A DNA stretch of 64,000 nucleotides from DATARH01 sp036268425. Lineage in GTDB: Bacteria > Pseudomonadota > Alphaproteobacteria > ATCC43930 > CGMCC-115725. The translations under genes and the position numbers were made by a program. Below the pieces are notes generated by a model. It saw nothing but the letters and a program-made list of their open reading frames with translations, was not told the DNA's origin and made no database searches. Numbering within the stretch: position 1 is the stretch's first letter; each line of letters opens with the position of its first letter. Shown here in pieces: positions 6,597-14,972 of the stretch. The stretch covers positions 200,465-264,464 of the forward strand of contig DATAUE010000114.1 in assembly GCA_036268425.1 (NCBI GenBank), given 5' to 3'.

Positions 6597-9500
6597 TTGA
6601 AGCAAGTAGCAGGTCATGTCGACGGGTTGGAAGGGCATTACCTGTTGGGATGGGCGATTGCCGAACCTGATCTTGAAAGTTGCCGTGTCGAAGTAACCGA
6701 CGAAGACGGCATTCTCGTCGGCCGCGGCAGAGCTACGCGCACCAGGACGGACTTGAGTTCGCTTGGGCGCAATCGTACAAATTTCGCGTTTCGCATTCCC
6801 GTCCAGCTTGATAAGGGACGATTGCTGCGGGTTCATGCCTACGGCATCGAGTTGCCCGGCTCTCCCGTCGCTATCGGAACCGGAAGGTGGGATGGTGTTC
6901 TGTCGCTCAACAATGGGGTAGCGAGCGGTTGGGTCTTGGAACGTACGCCATCGTCGACGTCGGGACCTCGCGTGCAAATCCGCGATGAACGAGGTTTATT
7001 GATTGCCGAAGCGGTCACCGAACCGGACACATCCCACAACGATCCGCGGTTTATGCCGGCGCGCTTCGAGGTTCTTTTAGGCCAAGGTTGCTTTGGTCGT
7101 GGCGAGATCCAGCTTTTCGCTTCCGTTGATGGAGTCATATTTGCTCGGACCACGGCAAATTTACGGCTGGACGGATTTCTTGATGCGGTTTCGCCACACC
7201 GCTGCGCCGGGTGGTTACTGTCTCCGGATTCCCCCAACAACGACTTCAACATCGAAATTTTCTGCAATGGCCGCTCTGTCGCTATCGCCCGGGCCGTCGG
7301 CGCGCGCGACGATCTAAAGGATTTGTATCCCAACTCATGGCGCCGCGGTTTTGACGTTCCGCTCAATGCGGACGTTCCGGTCGATCAACTGTGTGAAATT
7401 TCTTTACGCCTCAGCGGCACCGATCTTGAGCTTTTTGGTGGGCCGTTTGTCGTCGGCAAACGACTTTCGGTTATTGGCGCCGCGCGGAACGCCGCGCGGC
7501 TGTCACACGGCGACAGTTATTCGCTGGACATCGGTCAGCGCTCGATTCTGCAGGCGGCACTGACCGATTTTATCCATAAACACCGCCGCGCTACGGACCT
7601 TGTGGTCCTGCGCAGCGCGGGCAAGCAAAATGCCGCAGCGAGGCGGCACGCGCACGTCATCATTCCCGTTTATCGCGGCGTCGAGATCACGCGCGAGTGC
7701 ATCGTCAGCGTTCTGCAGCATCGCAATACCGAGCCCTACGACGTCGTAATCGTAAACGATTGCTCACCGGAACCGCAGATGGCGGCAATGCTCAGGATGT
7801 TTGCGAACGAATCTAGCGTCGTGATCCTGACCAATGAATCGAATCTGGGTTTTGTCAGATCGGTGAACCGCGCACTTGAACGTTTCTCCAGTGGAGACGT
7901 CATCCTGCTTAATTCGGATACGCGTGTATTTTCCGGGTGGTTCGCAGAACTCTCTGCCGTTGCGCACGCTTCTCCAGAAATCGGGACGGTGACGGCTCTT
8001 TCCAACAATGCGACGATCTTCAGTTATCCGCATCCTTCGCGAACCGTTGCCTCACTGGATGATTGCGATTGGGAAGAACTGGCATCAGTCCTGTTGCGAC
8101 ACAATGCGGGGCTGACTATTGATGTACCAACGGGGCACGGCTTCTGTCTATTGATCAAGCACGAATTGCTCAACCGTATCGGTCGCCTTGATGAGAAATA
8201 CGGCCGCGGCTATGGCGAAGAAAATGATTTTTGCGGCAAAGCAGCCGATTTGGGGTTCAGGAACGTCGCTGCTGGCGGCGTTTTGGTCGAGCATCGAGAA
8301 AATGTTTCCTTTGGCGCGGAAAGAGCGGTGTTGTGGGAGCAAAACCGGCTGCACCTGGAATCGGCTTTTCCCGAGTACATGCAACAGATTATGGCCTATG
8401 AGGAACGCGATGATCTGCGCATCGCGCGATGGGTGCTCGATGAATACCGTCTTGCCAAATTCGGCCGGACCGGCAGCGGTTTTGTATTGACGATCCGCAA
8501 CTGGCTCGGTGGCGGCAGTGACACCGCCGTCAAGGACCTGAATCAAACCTTTGATTCAAGCTGGCCGCATATCACGTTAACGAGTCGGGCAGACGGCTAT
8601 ATTTCGCTGACGGCAGATCAACCTGCGATATTCGCGCTGTTCGCGCCAGGCGAAGAAGAGCGACTGTTCGATCTGTTAGCCGCGATCAAGGTTCGGTTGG
8701 TTGTCGCTCATCAATTATTGGGATTGAGAAAGGAATTTCTCGATCGGTTCGCCGAATGGATCAAGGCGCAGCCGTCAGTTTCCTATCTGCATGATTTCTA
8801 TGCGTTCTGTCCGCGAGTCAATCTGATCGACGCAACAGGCCAGTTCTGCGATATTCCGAATGTCAAGATTTGTGAGCGATGCGTCAAGGCCGGCGGGTCG
8901 CATGAAGCATCGCGCTTGACTCAGCTTTCCGTTGTCGATCATCGAGCGCTGTTCACGCGTATTTTTACCAATATCGGCCACGTTATCTCACCATCGCTGA
9001 ATACCGAGCATTACTTCCGGAAAGTAATGCCGAAAGTCGATATTTTAACGATTCCGCACCCGCAAACGCTCTGGCAATTCCCCGCACAGCCGCGGCTTGG
9101 CAGCGCCAGCAATATTGTGCTTCTCGGCGCGATCGGCTCGCACAAAGGGTCGAAGGTGCTCCTCGACATCGCGAACCGCGCACGCCTGACGCATCCTCAC
9201 TTACACTTTCATGTCGTCGGATATACCAACCGCGACACGCAGTTGATGGCGTTTGGCAATGTTTCGATCACTGGCGAGTATCAGGCGGCCGAACTTCGCC
9301 GCCTCATCGACACGACGGGTGGTCGGTTTGCCCTTTTTCTGCATTGCTGGCCAGAGACCTTCTCCTATGCGCTAACAGAGGCGGTAGCCGCGGGCTTGAT
9401 CCCGCTGGTACCGGATGTCGGTGCGCCGGCTGAGCGTGTGAAGGCCGCTGGGTTCGGCAGGGTCTACCCATTTACGTCCGATGCCGCGCGTGTGCTGGAG

Positions 9501-9707
9501 GCGCTGGATCTGCTGATCAATGAGCCTGCATCGTTGCATGACAATGGTCCCGGGCCGCAGGCTTTCGCACCGGTGCCCTCGACCGTCGACACGACACGCA
9601 CGCTGTTTGCGGGGCTGATGGCAGGGCATTCCGGGAATGCCAGGCGCGCTCCGCGGCGAAGCAATGCAACAGCCGGCGCCGCGTCACCGCTGCTGCGGGT
9701 CGGCTGA
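6597..9707 (+). CDS. Multidomain glycosyltransferase (beta modules, GT2, GT4-like)
   Basis: A 1036-residue protein. Residues 3-290 hold three related beta-rich modules (GWAIAEP, SGWVLER and AGWLLSPDSP are the equivalent strands). Residues about 349-600 are a GT2 domain: HVIIPVYRGVEITREC, VIVNDCSP, SNLGFVRSVNRAL, LLNSDTRVF (DXD-like). Residues about 838-990 are a GT4-like domain: VLLGAIGSHKGSKVL and PETFSYALTEAVAAG, an E-x7-E motif. It probably adds two different sugars to a surface polymer or glycoprotein. The start is TTG at 6597, supported by AGAGG 7 bases ahead and no better ATG. Lower GC than its surroundings suggests transfer. Confidence 0.85.
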   Translation: MKQVAGHVDGLEGHYLLGWAIAEPDLESCRVEVTDEDGILVGRGRATRTRTDLSSLGRNRTNFAFRIPVQLDKGRLLRVHAYGIELPGSPVAIGTGRWDGVLSLNNGVASGWVLERTPSSTSGPRVQIRDERGLLIAEAVTEPDTSHNDPRFMPARFEVLLGQGCFGRGEIQLFASVDGVIFARTTANLRLDGFLDAVSPHRCAGWLLSPDSPNNDFNIEIFCNGRSVAIARAVGARDDLKDLYPNSWRRGFDVPLNADVPVDQLCEISLRLSGTDLELFGGPFVVGKRLSVIGAARNAARLSHGDSYSLDIGQRSILQAALTDFIHKHRRATDLVVLRSAGKQNAAARRHAHVIIPVYRGVEITRECIVSVLQHRNTEPYDVVIVNDCSPEPQMAAMLRMFANESSVVILTNESNLGFVRSVNRALERFSSGDVILLNSDTRVFSGWFAELSAVAHASPEIGTVTALSNNATIFSYPHPSRTVASLDDCDWEELASVLLRHNAGLTIDVPTGHGFCLLIKHELLNRIGRLDEKYGRGYGEENDFCGKAADLGFRNVAAGGVLVEHRENVSFGAERAVLWEQNRLHLESAFPEYMQQIMAYEERDDLRIARWVLDEYRLAKFGRTGSGFVLTIRNWLGGGSDTAVKDLNQTFDSSWPHITLTSRADGYISLTADQPAIFALFAPGEEERLFDLLAAIKVRLVVAHQLLGLRKEFLDRFAEWIKAQPSVSYLHDFYAFCPRVNLIDATGQFCDIPNVKICERCVKAGGSHEASRLTQLSVVDHRALFTRIFTNIGHVISPSLNTEHYFRKVMPKVDILTIPHPQTLWQFPAQPRLGSASNIVLLGAIGSHKGSKVLLDIANRARLTHPHLHFHVVGYTNRDTQLMAFGNVSITGEYQAAELRRLIDTTGGRFALFLHCWPETFSYALTEAVAAGLIPLVPDVGAPAERVKAAGFGRVYPFTSDAARVLEALDLLINEPASLHDNGPGPQAFAPVPSTVDTTRTLFAGLMAGHSGNARRAPRRSNATAGAASPLLRVG

Positions 9708-9829
9708 CCGGCGACAATCGCTTTCGGCAAATCAGGCTACGACGTTATGCGGCACGCGCTGTCGCATAGCGCGCAATCCAGCGCGAATCAGATCGGCGGC
9801 TCTTTTCCGGCGAAATGCCGCCGCGTCGG

Positions 9830-10360
9830 TCAATCGTAGGTGAAGAGGTCCATTTTCTCGTATTTGAGGAAACCCTCGGGGTCGGCCTCGCTGGTCGCTG
9901 GGTGACCGTAGGCAACCGGGACCAAGGTCACCTGTTCGAGCTTGCCGTCGCGCGCCAGCACCTGCTTCAGCGCCTCGGTTATCGTTACCTGCTTGCGCGT
10001 CGGGGTCAGCGGGTGTGGGCCACGCAAATCGTGCGGTGCCTTGCCGCGATCGTCGACATCGCAGTGGCCGACATCGCCAAAGCAATTGCCGTGGCCGAGG
10101 ATATGAAACGACCCGGCATAACCCTCGTCGACCGTACGCGGAGTGTCGGCTGTGGCATCCGGGTGATTCAGAAAAACGCGCGCCTCAAAGCTCGGGCCGG
10201 AATGATCCACGCCTTCAAAAACCAGATCGGCCCGATTGAAAGTGCCGCGCTGCAAATGGCCCAATTCCAGATTGAGCGCGTGCGACTTGCCGCGCCCGGC
10301 GCGCCGATGATACGGCAGGATGCCGGGGGCCGGCGGGTTGGTGGCCGGTGAGTTGATCAT
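9830..10360 (-). CDS. Tyrosinase C-terminal-domain-like protein
   Basis: A 176-residue protein coded directly after the tyrosinase, with a 4-base ATGA overlap that implies translational coupling. It resembles the beta-sandwich domain that follows the copper domain in plant-type polyphenol oxidases: LVFEGVDHSGPSFEARVFLN and EGYAGSFHILGHG. A small His/Cys-rich patch (HGNCFGDVGHCDV) could bind a metal. In most relatives this domain is fused to the enzyme; here it is separate. It has no signal peptide. A role as partner, shield or copper-delivery subunit of the tyrosinase is inference. Confidence 0.7.
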   Translation of the reverse strand: MINSPATNPPAPGILPYHRRAGRGKSHALNLELGHLQRGTFNRADLVFEGVDHSGPSFEARVFLNHPDATADTPRTVDEGYAGSFHILGHGNCFGDVGHCDVDDRGKAPHDLRGPHPLTPTRKQVTITEALKQVLARDGKLEQVTLVPVAYGHPATSEADPEGFLKYEKMDLFTYD

Positions 10361-11133
10361 CCCGTGGTCACCTTCGTTGCGTAATCATAACCCAACTGAT
10401 TGATATCCAGCACCTGCCGAACCGTCAGTGGTGTGCCCTGCAACGCCTGATCGAGCGGGACCGTTCCGACACCGCCGTTCGGATTGCGCAGCTGCCACAA
10501 ATACCACAGCCGGTCGATCATCGTGTGATGCGCGAAGAAAATCGGATCGAAGGCCGCGATCGGCACGATCCCCATCGATCCGCCGACCCAGCCATGCACC
10601 TGATTGTGCTGGTCTTCAAGCTGCGACGTGAAATCGGCGAAGGTAGGTGCCCCGAGGATTGCTTCGATCGTCGCGGCGCTCGGCAACTCATCGGGCGGGC
10701 CAGGTGCGCGCACCGTGAGCGGCGGGTTGACGCTGAAATCGAGAGAATCCGGCACCTGCGCCTGGATGCGTTGCAGCGTCCGCTGCGGCAAGCCGGTTTC
10801 TCCCGACAGCAATGGGTTTCCGGCTACGCTGGCATCGGTATAGGCGGCGGGCAGCCCATTGGTGTGGGCATCGTCCGATGTCCAGTCCCACCAGGGCAGC
10901 GCGACCGCGCTGTTGATGTCTCGCATCGCCATCTCCAGCATATAGAGATAGGCACGATGCCACGGCAGAAACAGAGGCGTGCCGTGCTGGCAAAACTGGT
11001 TCGGCAACCCGTGCATGCCGGCGAAATGGATGTAGCCGCGATTGTCCAGCAGCCCTTTCGAGGCCGTCATAACCTGGCGCCATGTTGCCAGGTCGGCCGC
11101 GGAGAGATTTGCAATATTCTGGCGGATTGCCAT
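10357..11133 (-). CDS. Tyrosinase / polyphenol oxidase
   Basis: A 258-residue type-3 copper enzyme expected to oxidise phenols and catechols to quinones. CuA ligands: H41, H50 and H59 (MHG, QHG, PWHRAYL). Cys48 two residues before H50 matches the Cys-x-His thioether of fungal and plant enzymes. CuB ligands: H176 and H180 (HNQVHGWVGG) and H203 in FFAHHTMIDRLWYLW. No signal peptide is seen, so it is cytoplasmic unless carried by a partner. The ATG at 11133 follows AGAGAGGCAGGG. The stop overlaps the start of the companion gene. Natural substrate (melanin formation or phenol breakdown) is not shown by the context. Confidence 0.88.
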   Translation of the reverse strand: MAIRQNIANLSAADLATWRQVMTASKGLLDNRGYIHFAGMHGLPNQFCQHGTPLFLPWHRAYLYMLEMAMRDINSAVALPWWDWTSDDAHTNGLPAAYTDASVAGNPLLSGETGLPQRTLQRIQAQVPDSLDFSVNPPLTVRAPGPPDELPSAATIEAILGAPTFADFTSQLEDQHNQVHGWVGGSMGIVPIAAFDPIFFAHHTMIDRLWYLWQLRNPNGGVGTVPLDQALQGTPLTVRQVLDINQLGYDYATKVTTG

Positions 11134-11269
11134 CCCTGCCTCTCTCTTTTGCCGTAACCCAATGCCGCTGGTGATGCCGGCACCCCGGCTGTCAATAACA
11201 ACCTAAGCGGCATTATCCACGATTTTAATCAAATGACGGCGTTCCGTCGATGGGTCCGCGCTCACCCAC

Positions 11270-11578
11270 TCAATAATAACGCGGGATCGGGCCGTTTTGC
11301 GGCGTGGCGCGCTCGGTGAGATCAAGCATGACGTCGTCGATATAGCACCAGCCCCAACCTTCGGGCGGATCGTAGCCTTCGATGACCGGATGCCGCGTCG
11401 CGTGAAAATGCTGCGTCGCGTGGCGGTTCGGCGAGTCATCGCAACAGCCGACATGACCGCACGTCCGGCACAGGCGCAGATGCAGCCAGCGCGACCCGAT
11501 CTTCAGGCACTCCTCGCAACCGAGCGCGCTCGGCGTCACATCGCGAATGGCGCCTTCGTGAGAGCATTCATCGGCCAT
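11270..11578 (-). CDS. UBP-type zinc finger protein
   Basis: A 102-residue protein that is a single ZnF-UBP domain: CSHEGAIRD near the start, CEECLKIGSRWLHLRLCRTCG around residues 21-41, then CCDDSPNRHATQHFHATRHP. These Cys and His pairs are the zinc ligands. In bacteria this domain is often encoded with or fused to a cNMP-binding, thioredoxin-reductase-like flavoprotein, as here. Its ATG shares a base with the stop of that gene (TGATG), so the two are translationally coupled. Eukaryotic ZnF-UBP binds the ubiquitin tail; the bacterial ligand is unknown. Confidence 0.85.
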   Translation of the reverse strand: MADECSHEGAIRDVTPSALGCEECLKIGSRWLHLRLCRTCGHVGCCDDSPNRHATQHFHATRHPVIEGYDPPEGWGWCYIDDVMLDLTERATPQNGPIPRYY

Positions 11579-13260
11579 CAGGGTCCTCCGATCTGGGTTG
11601 GCAGCACCGTCCTGCTCCCGGCCTCCGCGAGAAAAGCGTGCAACGCCGCCACAACCTGAGCCCCGTCGCCGACCGCGGCGGCAACCCGCTTTACCGAGCC
11701 GGAGCGCACGTCACCAATCGCGAAGATACCGGGCACGCTGGTTTCGAGGAGGCTGCGGGCGTTGGTTCCGGTTTGGATAAATCCCTTATCGTCGAGCGCG
11801 ATTCCCGATTGCGCCAGCCAATCGGTGTTCGGCTCAGCGCCGATAAACAGAAACAAATGCCGGATCGGACAACTGGTCTCGTCGCCTGACCGGCCGGAGC
11901 GGCAGTGGATCGCCTCGAGGATGCCGTTTGCGCCTTGAAGCGCGGTTACCGACGTATCGCGCATGACCTCGATGTTGGGTGTTGCAGAAATGCGTTCGAC
12001 CAGATAGCGAGACATGCTGGCGTCGAGGCTCGGGCCGCGGATAATCATCCACACTTTTTCAACGCGGCCCGCCAGATAGACCGCCGCCTGACCTGCCGAA
12101 TTGCCGGCGCCGACCAGCGCCACCTGTTGCCCGGCGCAAAGCTGCGCCTCCAGCGGCGACGCCCAGTAATGCACACATGAACCTTCGAACGCCGTAAGGT
12201 TGTGCACGTCGAGCCGGCGATAGCGCGCACCGCTGGCGATGATGACAGCGCGGGCGCGTACCCGCTCCTGATTGGCCAGCGCCAGCGAAAAGCACGCTGT
12301 GTCGGCATGTCTTTCGAGACTGCCGGCCTCGTCGGGGATCGCCATCTCGGCCCCGAATTTCTGCGCCTGGTTAAAGGCGCGTGCCATCAAGGCCTGACCA
12401 GTGATGCCGGTCGGAAACCCCAGGTAATTCTCGATGCGCGCCGACGCACCGGCCTGACCGCCAAAGGCACGACAATCCAGCACGATGACCGAGAGCCCTT
12501 CGGAAGCGGCATAGACCGCGGCGGCCAACCCGGCCGGCCCGGCCCCGACGATGACCGCATCGTAAATCCGCTCCGGGTCGATCGATGTGAGAAGCCCGAT
12601 ACACCGCGCCAGTTCGGCCTCAGTAGGATTGCGCAGTATTTCGCCGTTGGGACACAGCACGATCGGCAATTCGCCGGACGCGATGTGAAAGCGCTCGACA
12701 AGGGCACGCGCGCAGGTATCGGCATCGGGGTTGAGCCGCTGATGCGGATGTCCATTGCGGGTCAGAAATCCTTCCAGCCGCAAAACGTCGATATTATCGG
12801 CGCTGCCAACGATGACCGGCCCGCCGGCCCCGCTTTCGAGAAGATCGACGCGGCGCAGGATCAGCGCGCGCATGATCCGTTCGCCAAGCTCGGCCTCCTC
12901 GACCAGCAGATCGCGCAGCCGCGGCGGCGGGATCACCAGGGTTTCCACCGCCTCCCTGGCAACGCCGTCAACCAGGGAGGGGCGGCCGGACAACTGCGCC
13001 AACTCGCCCATAAAGCCGCCCGGCCCGTGTGTCATCAACAGCTCGGCGCTTCCGCTTGTGCTGCGGTGCGTGATATCGACCTGACCGGACAGGATGATGT
13101 AGGCGCCAAGCGCGGTTTCACCGGTCGTAAAGATGCGGTGGCCGGCCGCATAGGATCGGCGTTCGCCAAGGCGCGCCAGCCGGCTGATCTCCGCCGTATC
13201 CAGTACCGGCAGCAACTGGTCGCGCCGGGTGTCGATGAGCGGATGTCCGGATTGCGGCAT
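11578..13260 (-). CDS. cNMP-binding, thioredoxin-reductase-like flavoprotein
   Basis: A 560-residue protein in three parts: a cyclic-nucleotide-binding domain (about 18-130: GETALGAYIILSGQVDI, GPGGFMGELAQLSGRPS), a thioredoxin-like segment (about 145-210), and a two-domain FAD/NAD(P) reductase (from 219: YDAVIVGAGPAGLAAAVYAA, then VALVGAGNSAGQAAVYLAG, then FAIGDVRSGSVKR). The redox CxxC of true thioredoxin reductases is absent from the expected second nucleotide-binding region, so electrons must leave by another route. The ATG at 13260 starts the conserved part; the frame is open further upstream into sequence without family features. It is coupled to the zinc finger gene and divergent from the SDR gene. 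Confidence 0.87.
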   Translation of the reverse strand: MPQSGHPLIDTRRDQLLPVLDTAEISRLARLGERRSYAAGHRIFTTGETALGAYIILSGQVDITHRSTSGSAELLMTHGPGGFMGELAQLSGRPSLVDGVAREAVETLVIPPPRLRDLLVEEAELGERIMRALILRRVDLLESGAGGPVIVGSADNIDVLRLEGFLTRNGHPHQRLNPDADTCARALVERFHIASGELPIVLCPNGEILRNPTEAELARCIGLLTSIDPERIYDAVIVGAGPAGLAAAVYAASEGLSVIVLDCRAFGGQAGASARIENYLGFPTGITGQALMARAFNQAQKFGAEMAIPDEAGSLERHADTACFSLALANQERVRARAVIIASGARYRRLDVHNLTAFEGSCVHYWASPLEAQLCAGQQVALVGAGNSAGQAAVYLAGRVEKVWMIIRGPSLDASMSRYLVERISATPNIEVMRDTSVTALQGANGILEAIHCRSGRSGDETSCPIRHLFLFIGAEPNTDWLAQSGIALDDKGFIQTGTNARSLLETSVPGIFAIGDVRSGSVKRVAAAVGDGAQVVAALHAFLAEAGSRTVLPTQIGGP

Positions 13261-13377
13261 GGCGTCCTTCGCGGTTGTGCTGCTGCCTCGGCACATTTCA
13301 GGCCGCATGGGGGCAGCCTCTCGTCCAAGATACCACAAGGCCGGCAGGGCATCGGAGCAACCACAAGGAAGATCACC

Positions 13378-14116
13378 ATGACCACCCCGACAGGCAAGGT
13401 CGCGATCGTCACCGGCGCGTCGCGTGGCATCGGTGCCGCGATCGCCGAGCGGCTGGCAGCCGACGGCTTTACCGTGCTGGTCAATTTCGCCGGCGGCACG
13501 GCGGCGGCGGAAGCGCTGGTCCGCAAGATCGAAGCGGGAGGCGGCAGCGCCATGACCGCGCAAGCCGATGTCAGCGATCCCGCCGCGGTGGCGCGCATGT
13601 TCGACGCGGCCGAGGCGGCTTTGGGCGGGGTCGACGTGCTGGTCAACAATGCCGGCATTATGAAGCTCGCGACACTCGCCGACAGCGACGACGCGCTGTT
13701 CGACAGCGTCATCGCAATCAATCTCAAGGGCACGTTCAACACCTTGCGCGAGGCGGCGCGCCGGCTGCGCGATGGCGGCCGGATCATCAACCTGTCGTCG
13801 AGCGGTCGGCCTCTACCAGCCGACCTATGCCGCCTACGCTGCCTCAAAAGCCGCGGTCGAGGCGCTGACGCATGTGCTGGCCAAGGAGATGCGCGGCCGC
13901 AATATCACGGTCAACACGATCGCACCCGGACCAACGGCGACCGATCTGTTCCTCGACGGCAAGCCGCCGGAAATCATCGAGCATCTCGCGAAGATGGCAC
14001 CGCTGGAACGGCTCGGCCAACCCACGGACATCGCCGCCGCAGTCGCCTTTCTAGCCGGCCCGGACGGCGCGTGGATCAACGGTCAGACGCTGCGCGCCAA
14101 TGGCGGCATCATCTGA
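13378..14116 (+). pseudogene. SDR oxidoreductase gene with a frameshift
   Basis: Two frames together make one short-chain dehydrogenase/reductase of about 245 residues. Frame 1 from ATG 13378 gives the cofactor motif VTGASRGIGAAIA, VLVNNAGIM and INLSSS. Near 13803 the frame shifts, and the rest continues in the next frame: VGLYQPTYAAYAASKAAVEA (Tyr and Lys of the active site), then ITVNTIAPGPTATD and the end WINGQTLRANGGII. One extra G or two missing bases at AGCGGTCGG explains the break. All catalytic residues are present if the frame is restored, so a sequencing error or a very recent mutation is as likely as true decay. Confidence 0.8.
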
Positions 14117-14168
14117 CCGGTATCAAAACGGCAAGCGAGACCAATGAGACAGAGAGAAAAAGTAAAAT

Positions 14169-14282
14169 CTACGCAAAGGGCGCGAAGCAACTTTACTTGC
14201 GCGAAACGCTTTAATTTTTTCGGTGATTCACAAGTGATTTTTGCGCTTCGCGCGATTCGATACCTTAGCGTCCTTTGCGTAG
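14169..14282. repeat. Long inverted repeat between convergent genes
   Basis: CTACGCAAAGG (14169-14179) pairs perfectly with CCTTTGCGTAG (14272-14282), and just inside GCGCGAAGC (14180-14188) pairs with GCTTCGCGC (14245-14253). The element is about 114 bases, AT-richer in the centre with a T-run at 14215-14220, and sits between the convergent SDR and CoA-transferase genes. It looks like a small palindromic intergenic element that may also end transcription on both sides. No transposase is present. Confidence 0.7.
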
Positions 14283-14305
14283 GCCTTTTCTTTTCTCTTC
14301 ACCTG

Positions 14306-14962
14306 TCAGGCTGGATGCAGCGGCGCCTCGGTGCGGGCCTGCAATGCCTCCAGCGACAGGCCGGGCACCATGTCGATAACGCGAAACCCCTGCGGCGTTA
14401 CATCCATCACCGCAAGCTCGGTGTAGACGCGCACGACGCAACCTGTCGCCGTCAGCGGATACGAGCAGCGGCGCAGCAGGCGCGGTTCGCCGGAACGGGT
14501 GTTGTGCTCCATGACGACCCAGATACGGCGGGCGCCGGCGGCGAGGTCCATCGCACCGCCGATCGCCGGCGCGTTATCGTCTTCCGAGCGCGCCCAATTC
14601 GCGAGATCGCCGTTCTCCGCGACCTGGAACGCGCCGAGCACGCACAGGTCAAGATGCCCGCCGCGCACCAGGGCGAAACTGTCGGAATGGCTCATAAAAC
14701 TGCCGCCGGGGTGCAGTGTCACATACTGGCTGCTGGCATTGATCAGCCAGCGGTTGAGTTCGTTCGGCGCCGGCGCCGGCCCCATGCCGAGAATGCCGTT
14801 TTCCGAATGAAAGATGACTTCACGCTCGGGCGGCACATAATTGCCGACCAGTGTCGGAATGCCGATGCCGAGATTGACCGACCATCCCTCGGGAATGTCC
14901 TGCGCCACCCTTGCCGCCAGCGCGTCGCGTTCGAGCGGCTGCCACGCCTGATTTTCTGTCAT
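14306..14962 (-). CDS. 3-oxoacid CoA-transferase, beta subunit
   Basis: A 218-residue PcaJ/ScoB/AtoA-type subunit. NLGIGIPTLVGNY is the family glycine-rich segment, and the catalytic Glu that forms the CoA thioester is in HSENGILGMGP (about residue 54). GGAMDLAAGARRIWVVMEH is also conserved. It works with the alpha subunit encoded 10 bases upstream to move CoA between a donor such as succinyl-CoA and a 3-oxoacid. Which acid is used cannot be decided: no beta-ketoadipate or hydroxybutyrate genes adjoin. Confidence 0.9.
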   Translation of the reverse strand: MTENQAWQPLERDALAARVAQDIPEGWSVNLGIGIPTLVGNYVPPEREVIFHSENGILGMGPAPAPNELNRWLINASSQYVTLHPGGSFMSHSDSFALVRGGHLDLCVLGAFQVAENGDLANWARSEDDNAPAIGGAMDLAAGARRIWVVMEHNTRSGEPRLLRRCSYPLTATGCVVRVYTELAVMDVTPQGFRVIDMVPGLSLEALQARTEAPLHPA

Positions 14963-14972
14963 CGGTCGGTTC

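Noticed and set aside
12202..13377. Plus-strand open frame running into the SDR gene
   Set aside because: The part before 13378 is antisense to the cNMP-binding flavoprotein and without motifs; the SDR begins at its own ATG with a GGAAGA site.
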